A DNA stretch of 64,000 nucleotides from Apostichopus japonicus (lineage: Eukaryota; Echinodermata; Holothuroidea; Aspidochirotida; Stichopodidae), in NCBI RefSeq assembly GCF_037975245.1, contig NC_092568.1, positions 38,468,501-38,532,500 on the forward strand, given 5' to 3'. Shown here one piece after another: positions 38,480 through 51,265 of the stretch (position 1 is its first letter; every line of letters starts with the position of its first letter). A program made the translations under genes and the position numbers. The notes under the pieces were generated by a model. The model was given only the letters and a program-made list of their open reading frames with translations, was not told the DNA's origin and ran no database searches.

Positions 38480-40640
38480 GGTGTTTTTTGCCAAAAGCTG
38501 ACTCATCGGGGTTTGTAGTCTAAAAGAAAGCTTACTGAAATGCTATCTATATACACTGTTCACCTCAATCGCATATCCAGTCCAGTTAAGCCTTTACCTA
38601 CCAAGGCTTCCCTTTCCTTTTTAATACTTGCGTTTAACCTGCTAGGTAGTAGGTGCCAAATACACGAAATAAAGAAATTCTTCAGAATCAGACCCAATGT
38701 CTGCAGTGTGTGTGACGTGAACGTCTGGGTGCACCTAAAGTACATGGTATTCGTATTTTACGTTATTTTTTGCTAAAGTTGGAAGTAAGTGGTGCCTTGC
38801 TATGGGGAAAATCTCAGTTTCAATGCATGAAATGCCCATAATGTTGTTAGTTTAGGCCAAGGCCTCAGGGACATAAATTTTCAGAGAAAGTTAATGTGTC
38901 CTCAGCATTCGTAGATGTATACTTTGAATGGGTGTGTATCAATGCAATCTACTGGTTAAATGAGGTAACAGCACATCCATAACCGCCCTAACAGCAGAAA
39001 GGGGTATATTAATGTTTCCATGGAAGATCTACTGTAGTAACTACAGGAACCAGTGCTTGCCACCAATGGTGTATAAGGCAATTTGTCGTTGTTGTTCTTT
39101 ACCGACCAACAAATTTGAATGTTTTATCATGAAACATGCCCCCTATCCACCTCTCTTCCCTTATAACTGTCTTTAAAAACAATGTCACAACCTATGCACA
39201 ACCTTGAAGGTAGCATACGCCCATTAGAAGCCCCATTGAATTACACACTAAATCACAAAAGTAATGTCGCCCTTAAGTCTATTTAAACGCTACCCATCAC
39301 AGCTGACAAATTGGTCTTAAATGGCACCATCAATTTTTTGTATCATGACAGTGCAGATTTTTTTTGCTATCCAAGTCGGAAGTTTACGTCACTTGTTAAA
39401 AAACCTCTTCACTCAGTAGTAAAAAAAAATCGTGCACTGCTCCTGAGAGGACTAAAGGGGTCTAAAATTTCCTCAATCGACCCAATTTTGCACCATATGC
39501 AATTCCATCATGCACTTCAACAGGCCTAGGCAAGCCAAAGGAACCAGATCCTGATTGATAACGTATTCAAAAGATGTTTTCCGACTGCATTTTGGCACTT
39601 TTCCTGAAGGAGAACATCCAGGCGGATCGATATATACTCTGATAGGAGTATGTCACCTTATCTTCAGGCAGTGCGTAATCGAATCGAGAATAGCTACAGT
39701 AGATATTAACAAAGTTTGGGCCAGGTCAAAAGGTCACGAGAAGCAACCTATTATTAGTCAGTTGCCCCAAATTAGGCATGTCCCACAATCAATTAAAATA
39801 CCCTCTTTTACTGCATTTTTACAGTAATGTGCAAGAACTGTTTGGTTGCTATAGTAAACTATGAATCTTATCATTGTTTTCAGCATTTTAGGCTTCAACC
39901 TCACCACTCACCGCTAAAAAATGAACAAAGTAAGCATAAAAACAAGACATGAAGACAGCCTACTATGCAACACCAGATACATTATTTCCTAATAAAGGTG
40001 TACTATGAGTTTTGTGCGTATCTTGTCTCTATGTGGCTGATGACCGAGAACATGGAAACTTTTTTGTCTCTAGCATGCAGATTGATCTCTACCAAATACA
40101 ACAGGATTCTTCTACTCAATGTGGTACACCTACAAGCCGTACATTAAGCAGGCGCCCGGAGAGTTTCGAATTTGCGTCTGGTTTGCCTCTAAAACATCTA
40201 ACTAGGCGACAGTCAATTTTCGTAAATGGCGCCTGGTCATTTTCCCAACATTACTACATCCAAATCTGAAGTTTTTATTGGGCACTGAATCTCGACAATT
40301 GCAAAATACCGCGGAAAATTCAACAAGAGAAGCAAATATATATAATACCGCTGATTCACAATAATATTGTCCATTCCAATAGCAACGTTGTATTACCAGG
40401 GGGCTGCTACTCTAACAGTACAACGTTCGTTAAACACCTTTATGTACAAGCATATATGCATTTACGTACATGGCAAATCCAAATCAATAGAAACCGACTC
40501 ACTTAAGTCAATGGAGATTGGTTGAGCCTTCGGATTCTTATCTACGGATGCCCTTATGCTAATTTCCAACAGCCAACAGCCTCTCCTATTCTTATGTGGC
40601 CAAACGCACATGTAATCGGATAGACTGGTCGGTGGGAGAT
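38480..40640. other. No gene seen
   Basis: Mixed AT-rich sequence with scattered short frames, none flanked by convincing splice sites or showing a domain. Confidence 0.45.
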
Positions 40641-40810
40641 ACTGTAGAATAATATATAAAGCAATGTTTCCACAATTTGAACCCTGGTGACTCCAAATGA
40701 CCTTTGACCTCCCAAAATTGATAGGCTTCTACTCAATGCGGTATTGTTACGAACCAAATATGAGATTGGTTCAAACCTCCCTTCTTGAGACATCGTGTTA
40801 ACAAGCAAGG
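40640..40810 (-). repeat. Inverted member of the 7.2-kb dispersed repeat family
   Basis: Its reverse complement reads CTCATATTTGG, CATTGAGTAGAAGCCTA, GAGGTCAAAGGTCATTTGGA and CCAGGGTTCAAATTGTGG, matching the unit structure at 7.2-7.9 kb. A perfect DR1 is present on the minus strand (half-sites 40698-40703 and 40705-40710). Confidence 0.7.
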
Positions 40811-41039
40811 TGTCACCCCCCCCCCTCCCCTTTCTCGCACTACTCGTCAACTATAAGGTCAGTGTCGTCAGACACCCCAACTTTCCCGGCCGTACTGTTG
40901 TTCCGAACTTGTTTCGATACATTTGTACCTACCGGCCCTCACTTCACAAACTTATTAATCACTCTGGTTGAGCAAGTAAGAAACTGAGTATAAGGTGTTT
41001 GCTTTGAAGACTACATAAGGTACTAACTGCAAAAGCTTT

Positions 41040-41430
41040 GTTAATGTAACAAAAGGGAAAATTGCTGCCCCCCCCCCTCTCCAGCCAAATATACTTTGTG
41101 AAAATTCGGGCTATATGCTGAGAATTTTTCGGGCACCTACTGAAAGAAAAAAATAATTTGCAATGTGTTTTTCAATGGTTTAACTGATATTTTTGTTATC
41201 ATTTTATTGAAACGATTTCCTCAATAATTATAACCAATAAGGGAAATAAAACGGAAATTTTCTGTATGTTATTGGCATGCGATGTAAAAACCGATGCATC
41301 TCTATATGAAATGCACATTGTATTGTGGAACGCGCGTAGAGCGCGCACAAAAAAAATTGTGGTTTTATTTTTCGGGCAAGTCGTTACAGCCCCCCCCCCC
41401 CCAATCAAATTGGGCTCCTACGCCTATGAT
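41040..41430. repeat. Remnant of a GC-tract DNA element
   Basis: Runs of C near 41063 and 41391, the phrases TTCGGGCA and GAACGCGCGTAGAGCGCGC, and a right end CTCCTACGCCTATG resemble non-autonomous elements elsewhere in the window (compare 44382 and 44603). No target duplication was found, so the limits are approximate. Confidence 0.45.
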
Positions 41431-41888
41431 TGTATACCAAAGAGACTATAAAAATACTGAACTTACATGAAGCTAGCGAACCGGGTCAACCCTCCCAATA
41501 TCAAAATGAGTACTTAAATAAACCGAATTGGAGCTGGCGAACGTCGACGGTAGTTCTATTAGGCATTTTTTTTAGAGTATACAAAGTCATAAGGATTTTT
41601 GAAAAGTGGATCGCGAGATATAATTTCTCAAAGCGGTAAGGAAAACGTGGTAAATGTGACTTATTAAAGGTCAATTTTGACCGAACTTTTTCATTTCTTA
41701 GGTCATTCACAAACACAGGAATATATGAATAGGCCTAGGTAAATTAGAGTGCGACAGTCGGAAATTCCGACTGTCGCACTCCATTTTCCAACTATCGTCA
41801 GTTTTACCAACATTGGAGTGAGACACTCCCACAACCCCCCCCCCTCTAGCGACGTCCCTGCATGCACGCACTCATCCGCTTGTGTAGC

Positions 41889-42383
41889 CAGGGGCGTAGC
41901 GAGCGGGGGGTGTGGGGGGGTGTCACACCCCCCAATAATTTGGTCGCTGTCGGCAAATTTTGGTTCTGTCGGCAAAAGGAGAAAAGGTGAAGAGAGCGGA
42001 AGGGGAAGAGAGAAGGAAAGCTGAATAGAGAAAAGGAGAACGGGAGCTTCTTCCGTGCCAAATTTGACTTAAAATATGCACCAGATTGCATCTAAGGACG
42101 TTTCAAAACTAAAAAATTTCCAAAGGGGAGGGGTAGACCCCCTACCCTTAGACCCCTCCCCCATTTCAGTCACCACTTCCGACCAGATCCGTCGGCAAAT
42201 CAAATTTGACTTAAAATATGCACCAGATTGCATCTAAGGACGTTTCAAAACTAAAAATTTTCCAAAGGGGGAGGGGGACACCCCTTCCTCTTAGATCCCT
42301 CCCCCATTTCAGTCACCACTTCCAGATCCGTCGGCAAATCAAATTCTCCACACCCCAACAAAAAAACCTTCGCTACGCCCCTG
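41889..42383 (+). mobile_element. 495-bp non-autonomous hAT-like element, CAGGGGCGTAGCGA termini
   Basis: The left end CAGGGGCGTAGCGA and right end TCGCTACGCCCCTG are perfect inverted repeats, with an exact 8-bp duplication TGTGTAGC at 41881-41888 and 42384-42391. Inside, a segment of about 147 bp (starting near 42059 and 42206; contains ATATGCACCAGATTGCATCT) is tandemly duplicated. Confidence 0.92.
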
Positions 42384-42723
42384 TGTGTAGCAGTACAAAC
42401 TGTTTCCATTGATTCAGTACATCCTGTCCTAGTCCCCCTAGGACAATTTATACTAGATTATACCAGTATTTATACCAGTACATTTAAGTCACCTGGACCT
42501 ATGTTACAAGGCCTGTTAGTACATAGAGACTTTCCGAACAATATATGCAATGGTATAACGAAGTGGGGAACTTTGTTACAAATTGTGTCCCCGAACGCAG
42601 TAGCAAAAATTAGTAAAATAAATCAGTAATGGGTAGCTGCTATATCCGTGTTATTAGAAAATATGTCGCATTTTGGCTTCCATATAGCTAGCAGTAGGTC
42701 AATTAATCGTGCGTTAACTAAAA

Positions 42724-42943
42724 ATGGGAAAATTTGCCGAAAATGTTGGACAAATTGCCAATTTTCTAAGAGATGAGAGCTATCTAAGTGGTTTTAAAAC
42801 CCCAGAAAAGGATCTTACGGAAAAAAGTCAGTCGTTCAGACTGGCTGAAAATGGAACTCTTACGTACCATGATGGAAGGAAAGTTTTACTATCTTGGGCT
42901 TCTCAACTAGCCCAAATCGATACAACTCATGGTGGCATCGAAG
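42724..42943 (+). CDS. Possible first exon of an integrase-like (H2C2 zinc-binding type) gene or remnant
   Basis: A 220-nt frame from ATG to a GT donor (ATCGAAG/GTAATT) with the order FLRDESYLSGFKTPEKD, SQSFRLAENGTLTYHDG, QIDTTHGGIEG. This recalls the segment just before and into the integrase zinc-binding region of retroelement-derived proteins (KRBA2 or GIN1-like), where a histidine-glycine motif follows a 'result, tool, GKR' region. No downstream exon with the remaining H-C-C residues is found before the transposon at 43255, so it is either a truncated remnant or a gene split by an undetected intron. The family assignment is tentative. Confidence 0.35.
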
Positions 42944-43254
42944 GTAATTTTTGTAACCTACAGTAAATGATACAATCTATATCTGTGATAAGACCAGGCC
43001 GTCACGTAGGAAAGACGATGTTTTTCATAATAGTATTTAGGCCTACCTTACTTTACACGTGGGAAACTCTAATCCTCAATTTGATGGTCACATGTTATGG
43101 TCACATTTACAAGACATTATTTATACATTACGTTGCATATTGCAATTTATTTATCATGTTTTTGTCAACCTTCATACTTACTTATTCTGAATGGCCTAGT
43201 TAAATGTCAAGATACGAAACAGAAGCGCGGCAGCGCTAGCGTGTATGGGGTTAA

Positions 43255-45549
43255 CAGTCGCGTATCCAGGATTTTCTAATCCAGGGGGCGCGAATTACTA
43301 TCTTGGCGGAGCGCCACCATCAGTTGGCGCGCAGCGTACAAGAAAATTTCTGGTTTTGATACCACCCAGATCACCGGAAATGGTACTTCTCGGCCTTGAA
43401 ATGACCAACCAGATGTACACTTTTGCCTGAGAACGAAGTATTTCCCAATAGTTTTTTTTTCCATCCATAACCTTTTTGAATATTGTCACCAGTCACAAAT
43501 CATGTTCGACCTCATCGCATGACCTGTGGATCATTGCTTCTGTAGGTGATTCTACGTCGCGGCCCACAATATCCGTCAGCCCCACTTTTCAAGGTTTCAA
43601 GCCCATTATTTGTTCAGAATTTGAAAATTCACATTCTCACTTCAAAAAATACCCATAATGTCGCACAAAATTTCATCTATGGACACCAATATAGAAAAAC
43701 CTCCATCAACCCCTAACAGACCGGTCCAAATTGCATAGCTCCCAACTCTTGAGAAGGCAAAAGCTGGTCCATGCCACGAATCGCCGTCCTGGGGAGGGGT
43801 ATAAGGGGAGGGGGTTTCCTCCTTTTGAATTTTTTGGAATCCTGGTGATGCCTACATGTAAAATGGTGGCACTTAGAAAGGCTTTTGACACCAACAATTT
43901 TCTGAGAACTATGCATTTTTTTGTGTGTAACATCAATAAATTGAATAGTAGGTGATAATTCATTCTTTCCCGTGGCATGAAAATGTTCGCTGCTCGCCCC
44001 AATGAAAAGAAATAGAGGCTAACTTGAGGTTCAAATGATGCTGTAAACTTAAGGAGGTTTTATACTCTATTATGCTAAATGCTTAAGAAATGATGGTTGC
44101 TAAGTCAAAATTTCATGCAATTTTTTTTATGTATACTTGACAGTTACAATGTGGGTTTTTCGGAAGCTTTCGCGGGTCAGCGGGTTTGGGTGTTAGAATG
44201 CGGGTCCAACCCGCGAATTGCGGGTCAGTTGGGAGCTCTGAAATTGCACAAGTAGAGGGAAGTGTGATGAAGAATGATGGTCAGAAATTTTCGAAAATTC
44301 AGACTCAGTTAATTTATTGGTGTACAAATATTGAAACCTCTTATAACGGCTATTATAAAACTCCGAAACCGGACACTACACACATAGGCGTAAGAGGCGA
44401 GGGGTGCGGTCCCTAATTCTCCATGACTAATGTAAAATATAGTTTTGACATAATTGGACCTCCATGCTTTTTCTCCATCTGCATAAGACATTTCGTTGTT
44501 TACATTATCATCCCGACGGACCGTACGGTACACGATGGCATGTAATGTAGGCTAACAACCGCTGCTTGCTTATATGATATTGACATCAACATGTTGAACG
44601 CGCGCGGAGCGCGCGAAAATTTTTGGTTATTTTTTCGGGCAAGTCGGACAGTTTTGAGGCTGTTCATCCTGGAACGCCATTTTCATGCTCACTGATATGA
44701 TGTGATATCTGCTGTTTGCTTTACAAATTCGAACACCGGGCGCGTAGCGAGGAATTTGCCAAGGGAGAGGTGATGCCTGTAGGCAAAGTATCTAAGTGTT
44801 GCGTCACCATAAGTTGGCGCGAAGCGTACAAGAAAAGTTTGGCCGAAAATCCCTCCCAGGTCGCTGGAAATGGCACTACCCAGGACCATTTGTTGGCGCG
44901 AAGCGTAAAAGCAAATTTTGCCGGAAATGCCTCCCAGATCGCTGAAATGACACTTCCCATGCCTTGTAAGTTGCATCTGAGCACTTTCAATTTTGAAATT
45001 ACTAGCAATATCATAAAAAAAAATATGCTGAAGGGGGGGGGGCGGTCGCCCCCTTTCCGAAATGCGTAATGTTCCCCGACGACACGGTCGAGTTCGAGAC
45101 CAGCCACAGTTGGTTTCATAACACAATTCTACAATTGTTTAAGGCATATATACACACACACGCGTTATGGTAGACCATATATAGTATATTGATCACGAGT
45201 GAGAGAGGGAAAATGGAAACGTCAAAAATTGAGTTGTCGGTGTAAGGGGTAGGGTGAGGTACACGCCCCTTCCGAAATCCTTGATCCGTCATTAGCTACC
45301 CTGTGTATATAATAGGGATCAGCGCTGTAATATTGTCACTGTTCCTCTTTCTCTTCCCGGTGTCTTGGCGTTTTTCTTATCTCCCTCCTTTCTTCCTTTT
45401 CTCTCTTTCTTGTTTTTCTTTTCCCTTCCTTCCTCTCCTCCTTCTCCTCTTTTTTCCCCCTCTTTTTTCTTTTTTCTTCTCTTTTTTTCTCTCCTCTTTT
45501 TCTTACCCGGGGGGCGCGCGCCCCCAACGCCCCCCTGGATACGCACCTG
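43255..45549 (+). mobile_element. Non-autonomous DNA element flanked by TTAA (Kolobok- or piggyBac-type target)
   Basis: The ends are CAGTCGCGTATCCAGG on the left and CCTGGATACGCACCTG on the right: 16-bp inverted repeats with 14 matches. Directly adjacent flanks are GTTAA on both sides (43250-43254; 45550-45554), containing TTAA. A TTAA target is typical of piggyBac and Kolobok elements; the extra G may be chance. The interior contains GGCGGAGCGCCACC modules near 43303, 44801 and 44894, a segment near 43786-43880 that resembles 30455-30535, and a pyrimidine tract near the right end. No transposase is seen. Confidence 0.7.
45344..45508. repeat. Polypyrimidine tract
   Basis: About 160 bases almost entirely C and T on the plus strand, next to a C/G-rich right terminus of the TTAA-flanked element. 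It could form triplex DNA; the frames through it are artefacts. Confidence 0.85.
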
Positions 45550-45554
45550 GTTAA

Positions 45555-46756
45555 CAGCCTAGAACTAAATGGGTTTTATTTCGCTTACGTTACATTCTGT
45601 GTGGCTAATCCAATGCTACCTGGCCAATACTTAAATTGATATCATATTTTGGTTATTCACCCATAGAATTGTTTCATAAAACACGATGTTAAATGGCGAA
45701 CAGCCATTCCACGGTTAAAAGGTAACTATAGGCTTGATTGGTTCACAAATCATAGTATTCTTTTACCACGTTTGTTTAGTTGTAAAAACTCATTCGCTTC
45801 TTTTACATTATAATCAGTTGTTTGCTTGGCTAAAGTTGTGAGCGCTTGAAAAAATTGCCCAACATTTTTACCCAATTGTCGTAATATGTTTTTATTTGTT
45901 GAAAACAAATATGAGTAAAATAGTTAAGACCACAATCCACAGCTAGATTTCATATATTGTAGTCAGTTTAAAATTAATAATGTAACCACATGGAGCTTTC
46001 TGTTTACAAAACGAGTACTTGTTAGTACCTGGCTGTTTTGACAGGAACTTCAACATGATAAGAGCAATAATGTTTCAATTGAGTTTTAGAATCATTTTTC
46101 TGTAAGTTCCTTTGAGGAAATTACTAATAAGGATACACAAATGTGTGTGTGTAGGCCTATAGGTTTGGGAGGGGGCATAATTTCTGAAACCTGGGGAAGG
46201 GTCCCATTTTGTTTGGCAAAATAAGACATGTCTAGGTCTCTAGATGTAAAATGATGTATAATTGTACATTTTACTATAATGGTGAGCTAGCATTATCTTG
46301 TTTTTGTATTTGGGTCATACAGAGGGTGTTTTGAACCCCAATTGATCCTGATTCGGGACAATTAATGTTTGATTGCCATTATACAGTCAGACATTGTACA
46401 GATAAATCAATTGAGCACCACCCTGCAAAAGGCTTCAAACTTCTGGTATATCCTAAGTTATCAAATTTGATAAATGTCTGATCTGTAATTGAATGTCACA
46501 AATGTTGTATTGGCTCGTATGTGGTTTAACCATTTCAGCTGTTGAAGTAAACTATGTGATATATGCATGGCCAAACATATGAAATGCGATCTGCAATAAC
46601 AATGTTGAGCCACTGCGCCCATAAAAATATAAGTCTCACTATAAAAGATCATCCAATTAACTAAATGCCTGAGCATAGTTCAGTTTTACACTAACAGTCT
46701 ACACTCAATGAACATGGTGAATTTTAATTTTTTTTTTTTTTTGTAGTGGAGCTTAA
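45555..46756. other. No gene seen
   Basis: AT-rich. A patch near 46160-46215 (GGTTTGGGAGGGGGCATAAT) resembles internal parts of the non-autonomous elements. No supported exon. Confidence 0.45.
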
Positions 46757-48013
46757 AAGGATTGTCTGGTGGCCCAAAGAAGTTACCTTAAAAAATAGTA
46801 AATAATTTTCCAAACATGTTGTCAAAGTATGAGAACGCTAATGTTGCGTTTGACAGAGAAACGATTTTTTAATCGTTATGGATAGACATTTCAAATATGA
46901 TTTGAACAGTACAATACGTGACGTCAGCTCTGCCATAGCAGATTGCGTCATAACCCACCCTCCGCACAGTACCTATACGGTAATCACAACAAAAACAGCG
47001 TTTGTATACAGATAAATTTCTTCCTTAATTTCCGGTGAAATTTCTTAAAAATTAGATATGTTTTCAAAAACTCCTTAAGCCGCCACGTACTTGATCGGTG
47101 GTTCCGTGGTCTTTGTGTAACACAAGGTAAATTTTAACAGCAGACTCTGAATTATTCAAGCTATACATCGCGCTATCCAGCTCCAACGCGAAAAATGTTC
47201 GCATGTAGGCTATACTCAAACGTTGACAATCGGACAGTTCTGCGAAGCCTAAGCTTCTCAGTGCTACATTCTGCTCTGACAACGATTCGATCAATTTCTT
47301 CAATAATTTCCGGTGAAATTTCTTATAAATTAGATATGATTTAAAAAAACTCATTAAGCCGCCATATATGTAGTAGATCGGTGGTTTCGTGGTCTTTGTG
47401 TAACACAAGATAAGTTTTAACAGCAGGCTCTTCGTTGTTTATACATCGCGGTATCCAGCTCCAGCGCGAAAAATGTTCACGTGTATAGGCTATTCTAACG
47501 TTTACAATCGGACAGTTCTGCGATGACATCGATTCCGCCAAGTTTCATCTTTCGGTTTAACGAATACTTTACAAGTTTCCTTTTACTGTTAATTTGATCC
47601 GTGAATTTTATTTCAGCGATTTCGAAGAACAGTTAATGAACTGTGGTTTGAGTGTGAGTGTACTATGTGTAACGCTATACAAGTACACCAACTGAGCATC
47701 GTAGTATATACGTTCGCCGGTATGTACGTTATATATATGAGGCAATCCAATGTGCTTACACGTGAGAGTTGATTTGCTGCGGAATTGGGAGTGCTAACTT
47801 CAAGTCGTCTGTTTTGCCTATCTGCAAGCACTACGTCAATCACCATATTGAAGCGTTCGAACAAACGGTACTTTTGGTGAGAAACTGGTGAATTTGAAAA
47901 CCAGATTTCTACAAGAAGAAAACGTCGAATGGGGACAACTTTTACATGGTTAGAAAGAGAAAAATAATAACTACAAGGACAATGTATCAAAATCTTCCAC
48001 CAGACAATTCCTT
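46757..48013. mobile_element. Putative non-autonomous DNA element, AAGGATTGTCTGGTGG termini
   Basis: The left AAGGATTGTCTGGTGG (from 46757) and right CCACCAGACAATTCCTT (to 48013) are inverted repeats of about 17 bases with one indel. Both edges abut TTAA/TTTAAA sequence, so the target duplication is ambiguous. The interior has a tandem duplication of about 290 bp: GTGGTCTTTGTGTAACACAA occurs at about 47105 and 47389. A 135-codon minus-strand frame (47613-48020) runs through the right terminus and has no recognisable domain. Confidence 0.6.
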
Positions 48014-48019
48014 TAAACA

Positions 48020-51000
48020 TACACCTTTCAAGATGCGAATTTATTTTTACGTATGACTTACAGTATGATATTCTCTACTCATAATTTTGCTTTCAACTTT
48101 GCATTTTGCACTGATTCGGTTGTAGTGATATTCTCATCACTGACCAATAACAGAAGACTCCAGAAGACATGTCAAGATTATTTTCTTTGCAGTAAACTTT
48201 TGCCGACAATAATCCTGTCTCTGACTTGAAAATAAGAGTTGATGGAACATAGTGCAATTGAAAGGGATTAAAATCTCACAACACATCACAACACTTTTAA
48301 GCAAAGACAGAATATTGACTTTAAACTGCCAGTCGTTCGGTGGAAATCCATATATTTTGTAGTTTCACGCGATTTGACGCTCCAAATTCTTTATCATCTC
48401 GTTAATTTATTAAATAACAATTGAGAAAGCGTGTTTCTGGGCTCTGGAGATAGTGCGCAAAATACAGTAAGTTCTAATAGTTTAACGTATAAACGAACGT
48501 AGCCTGCTTCCTGTTGTTATACTTTGTGTTCGTTTTATGGAGTCCTGTATAAGTCTTAACGGCAAACCCGTTGGGTATATTACAATCAGCAGCTTTATTT
48601 GTATAAGATTAAATTTGTGGCGGTATCAAGTTGAACACCAAAGCTTTGTGTAGGTACACTTATAATGTTTTAAGATCATCTGGGTGTGGAAAACAGTTCA
48701 ATTGGAGGAGGGGGTTCTATAGGGATAACTCCCAAGAATGTTCTTAATGTGGATTATTTAGTATCAAGTACAAATTGTTTGATGAAGAGTGACTCTAGTA
48801 TATCTCATTCTAACAAAATAACACCTCGGATCCATGCTTGAAGGATGTTCTAGAAAGCATCGTTTATCTTAAGGTAGAGTCATCATTCCAGTTAAATTTC
48901 TACATTAATTATACCATGTATAATCACTACACTCTTTGCCCAGGCTGATATAGGCTCAGAATAGTATGCTTACGAGTATCATCCAATTTTATGAAATGAT
49001 TTTTACTTCATTACCTTGATATTCACTTTATGGCCCTTCCACCTCTTTGCCAAGAGAAAAGCTTGACTCGACGGTCGGCGGTCTTCCAGCTACCTCAGGG
49101 TTCTTTTTAGCAAACAAATATATTTCACGCTACCTTGAGATAATATGCCACTCATTTAACAAGACCCCTCCCCAGGAAACAATCGATAATTTACCATCTG
49201 AACCCCTCCCCCCTTCCGTCATAAATCTACCCTCCCTCATAAATCTGTATACGGGCCTGGGTGTTTTGTACAAAATATCCTATTTCGCTTAGGATGTAAG
49301 TATATTTACCATAATTATTAAATCTTACCCATGTGTGTTGGGGAATTACGGCTAGGATGAAGTTTGAACTACTTTAAGGCTGTAGTTTTTCTTTGCAATT
49401 AATTTTTGGGTTGTGGCTGTCCAACCCAGTTCCCGCCCTCCGTTGGATAGGAAGTTACGTTGACGCGATCTCTCCCTAGTATAAGGCGAATAACATAGCA
49501 GCAATTACAACAAAAACATGATTACTTCTTTAACAGTTGAAAGACTAATGAATTCTTCTTCTTTTTTCTATAATTTGCATTGTTACAACGCACAACATCT
49601 CATTTATTTCCTATAACATCAAACTATGTACGCATCTGCTTCAGTTGTTAATATACTGAAAAGTTGCCATTTAAATGACGAATTGGCAAGTCTATATGCG
49701 GTCAACAAGTTATACTATGATTTCTTTGAGGACGTTTTGTACCAGGACATTCGTCCGGCCAGACTATATTTGCCTTATAAGGGGACACAATATTCAGCAG
49801 GATATCGTCCGGCCGGACTAAAAGTGCTATTACAAAGAGCCCCCCCCCCGGGCACTTTGTACAGGGAGACACTCAGCAGCTGTCACACCGGTAGCAACTT
49901 ATGCCGCAGCCGCACCTTGGTATGGATATGTATGACTCCATATAAACTGGTGTAAACTTGCCCCGATTGAGTATAATGACTTTCACATTATATGTCTCAC
50001 AATGTCAAGACATTTCAACGAATTTCAACACAACAATGGCTCTGCCAGTCACAAAGGTTGGAAGTGTTTTGTTCTTTGTTCTTGGCGAACAAGGTCAAGA
50101 AGGTTATCACAGTGTAAGATGAATCAATTGCCCATTGAAACAGAACGATTGCAATTGTTCTATGATAGGTTATTACACAGCGTTTGCCTTCTGCCATTCC
50201 CAATTGTTGGATATTACCTGTGTTCGCTGGACTGGCTGTGGTATTGCACAAAGTAAAGTCAAGGTCGGAAGTAAGGACATTGCTTTTTGCGCACTATAGG
50301 TTCAAATCTTTTAAAGTTGCCTTTCGATGTATACGTTACTGGAGAGCTACCATAATATGCATTAGGACAGAGTTATACAGACAGAAATCAGTATCTCAAG
50401 TTTGTTTTGGAATGACAGAATTCTTGTATAATGTGTGAGCTATGAACGAAGAGATATGGTTAACTTCACCTTGTAAAAATCAGTTCAGTTCAAAACGTTA
50501 TTCAATGTTCCTTTCATGTCTATTAAATTATACCCTCTGTGATCGAGGACGATATCTAAAGAAAGGGAGCTTTAGATATCAGAATCTCAAACTATGCAAC
50601 TAATAGCTTTATCGAAATCATGAAGCAATCTTGCATTTCTGTTTTCCTCAAAGTTTTGATTGTGTTCTCGAATGAACCTTTGTATTTTGAAGTTATTTAT
50701 TCTCGAAACTCTCTGAGATGGAATGCATACGAACAACATGGAGAATACCGGGTGAGGGGAGCGAAGTGGGTGGGTAGTTGTAGTATTTATTTAAATATAT
50801 CAAAGCTAAGGATAAAATAGTTATTTGTAAACAATAAGGTTACTTGACACATTCACGGTTTTGTTGGCAGCACAAAGTGTACGGCTTTTGAACAAGGTGT
50901 TAATTTTTTTTTTTTTTATATTCCATGCAGGTGTATTAATATTCATCCAATCCCTGCTTTCATTATTAGCATCAGACTATTCAAACAACCATTTTAATGT

Positions 51001-51265
51001 CTTGCCTAATGCACCAATGTACTTATTGGTGAGGTCATTATACTTTCCCCAGCTTCAACAATGCGATCACAGCACATTCTGTATATGAGCGACGCCATTG
51101 GCTCCAGATTCAGTTCATCAAACCTTTACTCTTAGTTCATGTAATCTATACATATTTTCCCTTAGATAATCAGCCTCTTAGACTATATTATGATACATTT
51201 ATATATTAAGCTGTTATGATAATAACGCATAATATAAAACGAATGTTTCTTTTTTTCGTTCACAG
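48020..51265. other. Region upstream of the helical-protein gene, no firm gene
   Basis: AT-rich. At 49752-49820 the phrase CGTCCGGCC is repeated (two copies about 60 bp apart). A signal-like start (MKQSCISVFLKVLIVFS) at 50620 and an acceptor-preceded frame near 50930 were inspected, but their donors are in the wrong phase for the 51266 exon. No gene is claimed. Confidence 0.4.

Noticed and set aside
45303-45554. Leucine/serine/phenylalanine-rich and lysine/glutamate-rich frames on both strands
   Set aside because: They are translations of the polypyrimidine tract.
47613-48020. 135-codon minus frame
   Set aside because: Overlaps the inverted terminal repeat of a non-autonomous element and shows no domain.
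50620-50820. Signal-peptide-like start as first exon of the helical-protein gene
   Set aside because: The only nearby donor (GG/GTGAGG near 50754) is in phase 0, not the phase 1 needed by the exon at 51266.
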